Assembly (NCBI GenBank): GCA_964486625.1
Contig: CAZANW010000011.1
Span: forward strand, 1 to 38,480
Direction of reading: 5' to 3'
Length of the DNA: 38,480 nt
DNA from: JAWCQZ01 sp964486625
GTDB taxonomy: Archaea > Halobacteriota > Syntropharchaeia > JACQPP01
Each line of letters starts with the position of its first letter. Positions within the stretch are counted from its first letter, which is position 1. Below are positions 1 through 6,424 of the stretch, piece by piece. The notes beneath the pieces are model-generated. The model had not been told where the DNA came from and searched no databases. It was given only the letters and a program-made list of their open reading frames with translations. The position numbers and the translations under genes are program-made.

Positions 1-1
1 C

Positions 2-55
2 AGGGGGAGCACGCTGGCGCAGGTGATGGACCTCTACAAGTGGGAGAAGAAGTAA
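2..55 (+). CDS. 3' end of an unidentified gene (partial)
   Basis: Only the last 17 codons lie in the window. The frame ends in TAA at 53-55 and reads RGSTLAQVMDLYKWEKK. The lysine-rich end is compatible with a soluble protein, but there is too little to assign a family. This frame was preferred because the next frame gives no stop near a sensible gene end and the downstream 91-108 inverted repeat could be this gene's terminator. Confidence 0.4.
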   Translation, partial: RGSTLAQVMDLYKWEKK

Positions 56-90
56 CACCAGCTGAATACTTCGAAGGATTCCCGAAGGTC

Positions 91-108
91 GAGAAATCCT
101 AATTTCTC
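91..108. repeat. Small perfect inverted repeat after the partial gene
   Basis: GAGAAAT (91-97) and ATTTCTC (102-108) are exact reverse complements around a 4-nt loop. It lies 36 nt past the stop of the partial gene and about 100 nt before the next start. It may be a transcript-end hairpin or a protein-binding site. No T-run follows, so a classical archaeal U-tract terminator is not supported. The rest of 56-190 holds nothing I can identify. Confidence 0.35.
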
Positions 109-190
109 CGCCGGAAAAGCAGCGACGCGACCCCGAAGGCGGGGAGGGCGAGGAGGAGGTCGAAGCCGGGGCGATGGGGGAGCAATCGAG

Positions 191-200
191 AGTGATTTAT
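191..200 (+). promoter_or_regulatory. Archaeal TATA box for the DHFR-like gene
   Basis: AGTGATTTAT is an AT-rich island in GC-rich DNA, centred about 27 nt before the ATG at 224. No Shine-Dalgarno sequence lies before that ATG, so a leaderless mRNA starting at or near the A of the ATG is inferred. Confidence 0.5.
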
Positions 201-223
201 CTCGGGACAATTTGATCCGGCCC

Positions 224-745
224 ATGCGGAGGGTCGTGCTCTATATCGCTGCCAGCCTCGACGGCTTCATCGCCCGGAAAGACGGCTCCATCGACTGGTT
301 GCCCCCGGTGGACCCGGAAGGCGAGGACTACGGCTATCGGGAATTCTACGACTCCATTGACACGGTCCTCATGGGCCGAAAGACCTGGGAACAGTCCCGG
401 GGGTTCGAGGAGGAACCTTTCAAAGGGAAGCGGGTCGTCGTCTTTACGCGGCGCAAGAGGCCGAACGATAAGGGCGTAGAGTTCGTCTCCGACCTGGCTG
501 GATTCACCCGGGGCCTGCGGAGCGCGCCGGGCAGGGATATATGGCTGGTCGGGGGCTCCGAGGTGATTTCGAGTTTGATGAACGCGGGGCTGGTGGAGGA
601 GATTATCCTGACAGTCATCCCGGTGATCCTGGGCGCGGGAATTCCCTTGTTCGAGGGGATTCGAAATGAGATTCGATTGGAATTGTCCAAGTCGATGAAA
701 TACGGGAATGGACTGGTTCAACTGCGATATTTTGTATCGAAGTAG
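224..745 (+). CDS. RibD C-terminal/DHFR-family reductase
   Basis: This 173-residue protein has the dihydrofolate reductase fold of the RibD C-terminal family: an N-terminal strand followed by SLDGFIA, the VLMGRKTWE segment around residue 50, and the NADPH-binding IWLVGGSEV around residue 105, followed by VIPVILGAGIPLF. Family members reduce pterins or pyrimidine intermediates with NADPH, but many are of unknown substrate, so no specific reaction is assigned. The frame is open upstream to a TTG at 212. ATG 224 is preferred because the TATA box is about 27 nt away and the protein then begins directly with the first beta strand. It converges on the geranylgeranyl reductase gene with only 2 nt between the stops. 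Confidence 0.8.
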   Translation: MRRVVLYIAASLDGFIARKDGSIDWLPPVDPEGEDYGYREFYDSIDTVLMGRKTWEQSRGFEEEPFKGKRVVVFTRRKRPNDKGVEFVSDLAGFTRGLRSAPGRDIWLVGGSEVISSLMNAGLVEEIILTVIPVILGAGIPLFEGIRNEIRLELSKSMKYGNGLVQLRYFVSK

Positions 746-747
746 AC

Positions 748-2082
748 CTAAAGCAGCGTCTTCACCATCTTATCCAAAAACTCCTCATTCCCGAACTTCC
801 TCCCCTTGTATCTCCTCGCAATAGCGTTGATGGCCCTGTCGTCCATGGCACAGAGCATCTCCTTGATTCGGTAATACCTCGCGTTGATTGCCTCGATTTC
901 CTTCCTCCATGCGACCTCGTAGCGCTGCAAAAACTCCTCCGAGAAGTCCTTCGTCTCCACAGCCTCTGCTGCGACCCGCCCCGCAAAGGCGCCGCCGTGC
1001 ATGGCGTTGGTGATTCCCCCGCCGGTCAGCGGGTCGGTGTGGCGCGCCGCGTCCCCGACCAGCATCACCCCCCTGGCGATTGCTTTCCGGTCGGGGGCGG
1101 TCACCGGCACCCCGCCCACGATGCGGTGGTCAATGCGGCCCCTCGGAAAGTGGCGCGCGACGAACCGGTTCAGATACCGGGTCGAGGAGCCGCCGTTCCT
1201 GTGGTTCCTCAGCACCTGCGTCCCAAGCCCGATGTTGGCGCTGCGGGGGCCCTTCGGGAAGACCCAGGCGTAGCCCCCGGGCGCGACCTGGTTCCCGAGG
1301 TAGATGTCGATTCTTGCTGGGTCCACCTCCACGTTGGTCATGTAGTATTCGAAGGCCGACTCCAGGTCGCGCGCCTTGATGGCGGTCCTCATCCCGGCCC
1401 AGCGGCCCACCCGGCCGTCCACCCCGTCGGCGCCGACGACCAGGGGCGCCTCGACCTCCAAGGTCTGGCCCGGCGCCTCGGCTCGGACCTTCCACTTTCC
1501 GTCAGTGCGCGACATCCCGACCACCGTGGTTCGGGTCAGAATCTGCGCCCCCGCCTCCGCCGCTCGCCGGGCAAGGTGCTTGTCGAAGAGCCTCCGCTCA
1601 AGGACGTAGCCCTCCCCCGTGATGTCGGCGTAGTTGCCGTCGGGGGCGAAGACTCGGGCGCTCTTGACGTGCGCGGAGACCCAGGCGGGGTCGGCTAACA
1701 TGTGCTTCTCCAGTTCGACCCGGGAGACCCCCTCTGCGCACCGGACCGGCCAGCCGATTTCCGGCAGCCGCTCCAGCACCAGCACGTTGGCGCCCCGAGA
1801 GGCCGCCCCGTGGGCCGCCATGGAGCCCCCCGGCCCCGCGCCCACGACCACCACGTCGCTTTCCATTTTGACCACCGGGCCGCCCTTCGGCACCGGCACC
1901 GGCTCCGGCCCCCGGGGGCCCTGCGAGATGGCCTCGACCGGGCAGGCGGGGATACAGATGTCGCACTCCGTGCAGTTCTCCATGACGCCGATGGCCCCGG
2001 TCCGGAGGGCAATCGCGTCCACAGGGCAGATGGAGACGCAGGCGCCGCAGAGGTCGCACACCTTGGGGTTAATCGTGACCAT
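748..2082 (-). CDS. Ferredoxin-geranylgeranyl reductase fusion
   Basis: This 444-residue flavoprotein is of the geranylgeranyl reductase family, which saturates isoprenoid chains of archaeal ether lipids (or related prenyl groups) at the membrane. Residues 9-19 and 37-47 each carry C-x2-C-x2-C-x3-C, a two-[4Fe-4S] ferredoxin domain. A linker rich in Pro and Gly leads to the FAD dinucleotide motif GAGPGG at 81-86. A second FAD motif, VGDAARHTDPLTGGG, lies near residue 345. The open frame extends upstream to 2193, but the ATG at 2082 is chosen because GAGAGGTGG precedes it directly and the ferredoxin domain starts there. Homologues usually take electrons from a separate ferredoxin, so here the donor is likely built in (inference). 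It is divergent from the Sir2 gene. Confidence 0.88.
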   Translation of the reverse strand: MVTINPKVCDLCGACVSICPVDAIALRTGAIGVMENCTECDICIPACPVEAISQGPRGPEPVPVPKGGPVVKMESDVVVVGAGPGGSMAAHGAASRGANVLVLERLPEIGWPVRCAEGVSRVELEKHMLADPAWVSAHVKSARVFAPDGNYADITGEGYVLERRLFDKHLARRAAEAGAQILTRTTVVGMSRTDGKWKVRAEAPGQTLEVEAPLVVGADGVDGRVGRWAGMRTAIKARDLESAFEYYMTNVEVDPARIDIYLGNQVAPGGYAWVFPKGPRSANIGLGTQVLRNHRNGGSSTRYLNRFVARHFPRGRIDHRIVGGVPVTAPDRKAIARGVMLVGDAARHTDPLTGGGITNAMHGGAFAGRVAAEAVETKDFSEEFLQRYEVAWRKEIEAINARYYRIKEMLCAMDDRAINAIARRYKGRKFGNEEFLDKMVKTLL

Positions 2083-2098
2083 CCACCTCTCTCCTCGA

Positions 2099-2111
2099 AT
2101 CTTTGATAAGA
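2099..2111. promoter_or_regulatory. Shared AT core between divergent GGR and Sir2 genes
   Basis: AATCTTTGATAAG is the only AT-rich tract in the 50 bp between the two start codons (2082 minus, 2133 plus). Its centre is about 24-27 nt from each start, the distance expected for a TATA box driving leaderless or near-leaderless transcripts. It may serve both directions. Confidence 0.5.
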
Positions 2112-2132
2112 GTCCTTCGACCCAGGAACGGG

Positions 2133-2882
2133 ATGGAACAGGAGATGGAGGCCGCCGCGCGCCTCCTGGCCGACGCCCGCCACGCCGTCGCATTCACCGG
2201 CGCGGGCATCTCCACCGAGTCGGGCATCCCCGACTTCCGGGGCCCCCGGGGGCTCTGGAAGTCGCTCGACCCCATGAAGGTCGCCCACATCGAAACGTTC
2301 AAGCGCGACCCGCGGGCCTTCTGGGAGTTCGCTGCGAGCCGCAACCTCTCCGGTGCGAAGCCGAATGCGGGCCATCAGGCCCTGGCCGAGTTGGAGAGGG
2401 CGGGCCTCCTCCGGGCGGTCGTCACCCAGAACGTGGACGGCCTCCACCAGGAGGCGGGCTGCTCCCGGGTCATCGAGCTGCACGGGACCACCCGGACCGC
2501 CGGGTGCCTCGAGTGCGGCCGGAGGCATCCCCGCGAGGAGACGGTGGCCCGGGTGAGGGCGGGGGAGAACCCGCCCCTCTGCTCCTGCGGGGGGCTCCTG
2601 AAGCCCGACACGGTCCTCTTCGGGGAGCCCCTGCCCGCGGAGGCCCTCCGGCAGGCCTTCGCCGAGGCCGCCTCCTGCGACATGATGCTGGTCCTCGGCT
2701 CCAGTCTCGTGGTCTATCCCGCCGCCTCCATCCCCGAGGAGGCGGCCCGGCGGAAGGCGCCCCTGGTCCTGGTGAACGCCGAGCCCACCGACAAGGACTG
2801 GATGGCCGAGGTGGTCATCCACGCGAAAATCGGGGAGGTCCTGCCCGGTATCTCCCGCCGGGCCCGGGAACTGAAGCAATAG
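2133..2882 (+). CDS. Sir2-family NAD-dependent protein deacylase
   Basis: This 249-residue sirtuin removes acyl groups from lysines with NAD+ as co-substrate. The NAD signature GAGISTESGIPDFRG is near residues 25-39. TQNVDGLHQ and the catalytic histidine in ELHGT are near 105-125. A zinc site is formed by C-x2-C in CLECG and a second pair spaced C-x-C in LCSCGG. LVLGSSLVVYPA closes the Rossmann part. The length is normal for archaeal and bacterial sirtuins. ATG 2133 is preferred over the upstream TTG 2103 because the TATA-like core lies about 27 nt before it; ATG 2145 is also possible. It sits just upstream of the exosome operon, which has its own TATA box at 2883, so co-transcription is not required. 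Confidence 0.92.
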   Translation: MEQEMEAAARLLADARHAVAFTGAGISTESGIPDFRGPRGLWKSLDPMKVAHIETFKRDPRAFWEFAASRNLSGAKPNAGHQALAELERAGLLRAVVTQNVDGLHQEAGCSRVIELHGTTRTAGCLECGRRHPREETVARVRAGENPPLCSCGGLLKPDTVLFGEPLPAEALRQAFAEAASCDMMLVLGSSLVVYPAASIPEEAARRKAPLVLVNAEPTDKDWMAEVVIHAKIGEVLPGISRRARELKQ

Positions 2883-2890
2883 TTTTTATA
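2883..2890 (+). promoter_or_regulatory. TATA box upstream of the exosome operon
   Basis: TTTTTATA begins immediately after the Sir2 stop codon. The predicted transcription start is near 2912, which would give rrp4 a leader of about 50 nt. This contrasts with the leaderless arrangement of most other promoters here. An ATG at 2902 opens only an out-of-frame reading and is not taken as a gene. Confidence 0.55.
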
Positions 2891-2964
2891 GGGGGACAGG
2901 ATATGCGCGACCTCCCGGATGTTATCCGCGAAGAGGAGGCGCGCCGCTTAACCGCGTCACGGAG

Positions 2965-3825
2965 ATGGACTCCATCAGTCCCCAGAAGCAGGTCGTCCTC
3001 CCGGGCGACTTGGTGGCCGAGGACCCGACCCTCGCCGGCGAGGGGACCTACGTGGAGGGCGGCAAGGTCTACTCCCTCCACCACGGCATCGTCGAGGAGA
3101 AGGACGGGGTCCGGGTCATCCCCCTGAACGGCCGCTACTACCCCCTGCCCGGGGACACAGTCATCGGCCTCGTGACCGACGTCCAGTTCTCGGGGTGGCG
3201 GGTGGACATCGGCGGGCCCGTCCCCGCCTTCCTCCGGCTGGAGGACCACTTCGCCCGGGTGGAGCGCGGGGAACTCGACAAGCACCTGCGCCCCGGCGAC
3301 CTGATTCTCGCCCGGGTGGCCAAGGTGGCCCCCGACATGAAGATTGACCTCATCCTCAACGAGCCCGACCTCACGGTCATCCGGGAGGGGCAGGTCATGG
3401 ATGTGGACCCGACCCGCGTCCGGCGCATCATCGGCCGCGGCGGCTCGATGATTCGCCTCCTGAAGCGCAAATACAAGTGCGACATCGTCGTCACCACCAA
3501 CGGCAAGGCGTGGGTCCGGGGCCCCGATGGGGAGGTGGAGGAGGCCCTGCGGACACTCAAGACCATCGAGGCCGAGGCCCACACCTCGGGGCTGACGAAC
3601 CGCATCGCCACCCTTCTCGGCGTCTCCACCGAGGGGTTGACCGAGGGCCCCGAGGAGCGAAAGCGCGGCCCCCCGAGGGAGGGCGGCTTCCACGGAGAGG
3701 GGCGGCGCGGCCCGCAGCGCGGCGGCCGGAGGCCCCCCGGGGACGACCTCGAGGTCCCGTCCGAAATCACCCAGAGGCCCGCCCGCCGGATGGGGCGCCG
3801 CGGGGGCGGAAGGCGGAGGGAGTGA
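2965..3825 (+). CDS. rrp4: Exosome cap subunit Rrp4
   Basis: This is the RNA-binding cap of the archaeal exosome. It sits on the Rrp41-Rrp42 ring and feeds RNA into the channel. Of its 286 residues, the N-terminal domain includes VVLPGDLV. An S1 domain spans about 65-140 (GLVTDVQFSGWRVDIG). A KH domain runs from about 145 with the GxxG loop in IIGRGGSMI. The last 65 or so residues form an Arg/Gly/Pro-rich tail ending GRRGGGRRRE, longer than I expect for archaeal Rrp4. ATG 2965 places the protein start just before the conserved N-terminal domain. It is followed by rrp41 and rrp42 in the conserved archaeal order. The SBDS gene that often precedes rrp4 is not present; Sir2 occupies that place. 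Confidence 0.95.
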   Translation: MDSISPQKQVVLPGDLVAEDPTLAGEGTYVEGGKVYSLHHGIVEEKDGVRVIPLNGRYYPLPGDTVIGLVTDVQFSGWRVDIGGPVPAFLRLEDHFARVERGELDKHLRPGDLILARVAKVAPDMKIDLILNEPDLTVIREGQVMDVDPTRVRRIIGRGGSMIRLLKRKYKCDIVVTTNGKAWVRGPDGEVEEALRTLKTIEAEAHTSGLTNRIATLLGVSTEGLTEGPEERKRGPPREGGFHGEGRRGPQRGGRRPPGDDLEVPSEITQRPARRMGRRGGGRRRE

Positions 3826-3846
3826 CCATGGCCGGAAAGGACAAGG

Positions 3847-3851
3847 TTTTA
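3847..3851 (+). promoter_or_regulatory. Possible internal TATA box for rrp41
   Basis: TTTTA within AAGGTTTTAGTAG lies about 28 nt before the rrp41 ATG (3878), in the 52-nt gap after rrp4. It could let rrp41 and the genes behind it be transcribed as a leaderless message in addition to read-through from the rrp4 promoter. Confidence 0.4.
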
Positions 3852-3877
3852 GTAGCCGGCGAGCAGGGGGCCCCGAC

Positions 3878-4609
3878 ATGAGCGGTCTGAAATCGCCCGA
3901 ACCCCTCCTCGTCAACGGCAAGCGCCTCGACGGCCGGCGCGCGGACGAACTGCGCCCCATCAAGATGGAGGTGGGCGTCCTGAAGCGGGCCGACGGCTCC
4001 TGCTACTACGAGCAGGGGGACAACAAGGTCATGGCCGCGGTCTACGGCCCCCGGGAGGTCCACCCCCGCCACCAGGAGGAGGCGACCAAGGCCATCGTCC
4101 GCTACCGCTACAACATGGCCTCATTCTCCGTGGACGACCGGAAGCGCCCCGGCCCCGACCGGCGCTCCGTGGAGTTGAGCAAGGTCTCCCGCCAGGCCAT
4201 CGAGCCGCTCGTCCTCACCGAGCGCTTCCCCCGGAGCGCCGTGGACGTCTTCGTGGAGGTCCTCCAGGCCGACGCCGGGACCCGGACGGCGGGCATCAAC
4301 GCCGCCTGCCTCGCCCTCGTGGACGCGGGCATCCCGATGCGGGGGCTCGTGGCCGCCTGCGCCGCCGGAAAAATCGAGGACACGGTGGTCCTCGACCTGA
4401 ACCAGAAGGAGGACAACTTCGGCCAGGCCGACATGCCCGTGGCCCTCTGGCGCGGGGGCACGACCCTCGTCCAGATGGACGGCCACATGACCTTCGAGGA
4501 GTTCCAGCAAGGCTACGCCATGGCCCGGAAGGGGTGCGAGGACATCCTCGGCAGGATGCGGGAGGTCCTCCTCTCCCAGCACAAGAAGGCGGAGGAGGGG
4601 GCGGAGTAG
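3878..4609 (+). CDS. rrp41: Exosome catalytic subunit Rrp41
   Basis: This 243-residue RNase PH-fold protein is the phosphorolytic active subunit of the hexameric exosome ring. It trims and tails RNA 3' ends. The RNase PH signature starts with KRLDGRRADELRP. AVYGPREVHPRH carries phosphate and RNA contact residues, and the catalytic aspartates lie in EDNFGQADMP near residue 185. The length is standard. The start overlaps the stop of an accidental 17-codon frame (3828-3881). rrp42 follows after 3 nt, consistent with equal synthesis of the two ring subunits. Confidence 0.96.
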   Translation: MSGLKSPEPLLVNGKRLDGRRADELRPIKMEVGVLKRADGSCYYEQGDNKVMAAVYGPREVHPRHQEEATKAIVRYRYNMASFSVDDRKRPGPDRRSVELSKVSRQAIEPLVLTERFPRSAVDVFVEVLQADAGTRTAGINAACLALVDAGIPMRGLVAACAAGKIEDTVVLDLNQKEDNFGQADMPVALWRGGTTLVQMDGHMTFEEFQQGYAMARKGCEDILGRMREVLLSQHKKAEEGAE

Positions 4610-4612
4610 GCC

Positions 4613-5407
4613 ATGCCGACGGGGAAGGTCCAGAACGCCCTCGTCACCGAACTGCGCCGGGACCAGATTTACAGCCTGCTGGAGAAGAAGGCCCGCCCGG
4701 ACGGCCGGGCCCTCGACGAGTCCCGCCCCATCCGCATCGAGACCGGCGTCATCCGGAAGGCCCAGGGCTCGGCCCGCGTGTTCCTCGGCTCCACCCAGGT
4801 CCTCGTGGGGGTGAAACTGATGCCCGGGACGCCGTTCCCCGACACGCCGACGAGCGGGGTCATCATCTCCAACGCCGAACTGGTCCCGATGGCGAGCCCC
4901 ATCTTCGAGCCGGGGCCGCCGAACGAGAACGCGATTGAACTGGCCCGCCTGGTGGACCGAGGGGTCCGGGAGTCCAAGGCCGTGGACTTGGCGAAACTGT
5001 TCATCGAGGAGAACAAGGTCTGGATGCTCTTCATCGACGTCCACGCCCTCGACGACGACGGCAACCTGATTGACGCCGCCTGCATCGGGGCCACCGCCGC
5101 CATTCTCACCGCCAAGGTTCCCCGCTCCCAGTTCAACCTCGGCGCGGACGTCCCCTTGGAGGTCCAGCACGCCCCCGTCGTGGTCACCGTGGCTGACATC
5201 CATGGCCACATCGTGGTGGACCCGGGCCTCGATGAGGGGGCCGTTGCCGACAGCCGCCTCACGGTGATGACCCGGGAGGACGGGGCCCTCTGCGGCATGC
5301 AGAAGGGGGGCACGGGCTCCCTCTCGCCGGAGCGCCTGGAGGAGATGGTGAAACTGGGAATCGAGAAGGGCAAGGAGCGGAGGAAACTCCTGCCCCGACA
5401 ACTCTAA
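4613..5407 (+). CDS. rrp42: Exosome ring subunit Rrp42
   Basis: This 264-residue RNase PH-fold partner of Rrp41 is catalytically inactive in characterised archaea but needed for RNA binding and ring assembly. Visible segments are RPDGRALDESRPIRIETG, VGVKLMPGTPFPDTP and IDVHALDDDGNLIDAA. The active-site aspartate pattern of Rrp41 is absent, as expected for this paralogue. The start ATG is 3 nt after the rrp41 stop. The L37Ae gene follows after 24 nt. Confidence 0.95.
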   Translation: MPTGKVQNALVTELRRDQIYSLLEKKARPDGRALDESRPIRIETGVIRKAQGSARVFLGSTQVLVGVKLMPGTPFPDTPTSGVIISNAELVPMASPIFEPGPPNENAIELARLVDRGVRESKAVDLAKLFIEENKVWMLFIDVHALDDDGNLIDAACIGATAAILTAKVPRSQFNLGADVPLEVQHAPVVVTVADIHGHIVVDPGLDEGAVADSRLTVMTREDGALCGMQKGGTGSLSPERLEEMVKLGIEKGKERRKLLPRQL

Positions 5408-5431
5408 ACCCCCTGGAGGCGACTCCACCGA

Positions 5432-5689
5432 ATGGCCCGCTTCAAGAAGACCCGCTCCACGGCCCGCTTCGGCCCCCGCTACGGCCGCAAGGCCCGGAAG
5501 GCGGTGGCCGACATCGAGGCCGCCATGCGGCCCCGCTCCGCCTGTCCCCGGTGCACCGCGGTCTCGGTCCGGCGGGTCGGGACCGCCCTCTTCCGCTGCC
5601 GCAGGTGCGGCGTGGTCTTCGCGGGCGGGTGCTACATGCCGACCCCCGTCAAGGCCGCCCCCGCGGCCGAGAAAGCGGCCGCGGAATGA
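5432..5689 (+). CDS. rpl37ae: Large-subunit ribosomal protein L37Ae
   Basis: This 85-residue zinc-ribbon ribosomal protein has the N-terminal signature RFGPRYGRKARK. Two cysteine pairs, CPRC and CRRC, chelate zinc, and the core ends in FAGGCYMP. A short Ala/Glu-rich tail follows. CTGGAGG about 10 nt before the ATG is a good ribosome-binding site. In many archaea the RNA polymerase subunit gene rpoP lies directly after this gene; here the next gene (pcc1) overlaps its stop codon as ATGA, so rpoP must be elsewhere. Confidence 0.95.
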   Translation: MARFKKTRSTARFGPRYGRKARKAVADIEAAMRPRSACPRCTAVSVRRVGTALFRCRRCGVVFAGGCYMPTPVKAAPAAEKAAAE

Positions 5690-5937
5690 GAGAGCGGCTC
5701 TCTGCACGCTTTTCTCTGTCCGTTTCCGACGCGCCGCTGGTCCGCGACGCCCTGATGCCCGAGGTGCGCTCCTCTCCCGGGGTCTCCCTCATCCTCCGGA
5801 AGGGGGCCCTCGACCTCCGGCTCAGGGCCGCGACTCCATCGAGCCTCCGGAGCCAGGTGAACGCCTGGCTGCGGCTCGTAGAAGTGGCGGCGGACGCGGC
5901 GGCAGTTGCCTCGCCGAACCGGGCGCGGAAAGTTTAA
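5686..5937 (+). CDS. pcc1: KEOPS subunit Pcc1
   Basis: This 83-residue protein is the Pcc1 dimerisation subunit of KEOPS, the complex that makes t6A at position 37 of ANN-decoding tRNAs. The pattern of an N-terminal strand, DALMPEV, a second strand with SLILRKGALDLRLRA, then SSLRSQVNAWLRLVEVA matches this small alpha/beta family. Its place directly after L37Ae in an exosome operon is the usual archaeal location and supports the call. The start overlaps the L37Ae stop (ATGA), implying translational coupling. Another KEOPS subunit, Cgi121, is encoded at 18909-19442. Kae1 and Bud32 are not in the window. Confidence 0.8.
   Translation: MRERLSARFSLSVSDAPLVRDALMPEVRSSPGVSLILRKGALDLRLRAATPSSLRSQVNAWLRLVEVAADAAAVASPNRARKV
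5925..5937 (+). promoter_or_regulatory. BRE and TATA box for prefoldin beta
   Basis: GCGGAAAGTTTAA has the purine-rich BRE plus TATA layout of archaeal promoters. It is centred about 27 nt before the ATG at 5962, and the pcc1 stop codon is embedded in it. It predicts a leaderless prefoldin mRNA. Confidence 0.55.
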
Positions 5938-5961
5938 CCCGTTGCACTGCCAGGTTCGCCC

Positions 5962-6339
5962 ATGGCCGCCGTCCCGACCCTCCCGCCCCAGGTCCAGAAC
6001 CAACTCCTGCAGTTGCGCCAGTTGCAGCAGCAGGCCCAGTCGGTGGCGATGCAGAAGGGGCAGGTGGACGCCCTCCTCCGGGAGACCGAGTCCGCCCTCG
6101 CAGAACTGGAGAAGGTGGGCCCCGACGACGCAATCTACCGGGCGGCCGGGACCGTCCTGGTGAAGGCGAAGCGGGACGAGGTCAAGGCGAACCTCGCGGA
6201 GAAGAAGGAGACCTACGCCCTCCGGCTCAAGACCCTGGAGCGACAGGAGGAGCGCATCAAGAAGCGCGGCGAGGAGTTGCAGCAGCAAATTCAGCAGAGT
6301 TTGAAGGGGGCCGGGGGAGCGGGGCCCGCAGCCGGGTAG
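5962..6339 (+). CDS. pfdB: Prefoldin beta subunit
   Basis: This 125-residue coiled-coil chaperone subunit pairs with alpha subunits to form the hexameric prefoldin that hands unfolded proteins to the thermosome. Two long heptad-rich helices, about residues 8-45 and 75-118, flank a short beta hairpin with VGPDDAIYRAAGTVLVKA, the normal beta-class architecture. It lies at the end of the exosome/L37Ae/Pcc1 block as in many archaea. The C-terminus GGAGPAAG is low complexity. Confidence 0.92.
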   Translation: MAAVPTLPPQVQNQLLQLRQLQQQAQSVAMQKGQVDALLRETESALAELEKVGPDDAIYRAAGTVLVKAKRDEVKANLAEKKETYALRLKTLERQEERIKKRGEELQQQIQQSLKGAGGAGPAAG

Positions 6340-6372
6340 CCCCCCGGCAAATCGGTCCCTCCCGCGCGTGGA

Positions 6373-6390
6373 TTGAACATTTTTGTTCAA
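6373..6390. promoter_or_regulatory. Perfect inverted repeat, candidate trp operator
   Basis: TTGAACA (6373-6379) and TGTTCAA (6384-6390) are exact reverse complements separated by TTTT. The repeat ends 5 bp before the trpE TATA box, a typical site for an archaeal regulator acting on BRE/TFB access. A dimeric helix-turn-helix repressor or activator is inferred. The alternative is a transcript-end hairpin for prefoldin (stop 6339), but no T-run follows the second arm. Confidence 0.5.
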
Positions 6391-6395
6391 AAAAG

Positions 6396-6404
6396 TATTT
6401 TTAT
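6396..6404 (+). promoter_or_regulatory. TATA box for trpE
   Basis: TATTTTTAT is centred 25 nt before the ATG at 6425 and preceded by AAAAAAG as a purine-rich BRE. It predicts a leaderless trp message and decides the trpE start. Confidence 0.65.
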
Positions 6405-6424
6405 CTACATTCTCATCCGGGGCC

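Noticed and set aside
34..225. Minus-strand 63-codon frame over the first intergenic region
   Set aside because: Pro/Arg low complexity with no start signals; it runs through the TATA element of the plus-strand gene.
3828..3881. 17-codon frame MAGKDKVLVAGEQGAPT between rrp4 and rrp41, overlapping the rrp41 start
   Set aside because: A TATA-like element for rrp41 lies inside it, it has no ribosome-binding site, and no known small protein occurs at this place in archaeal exosome operons.
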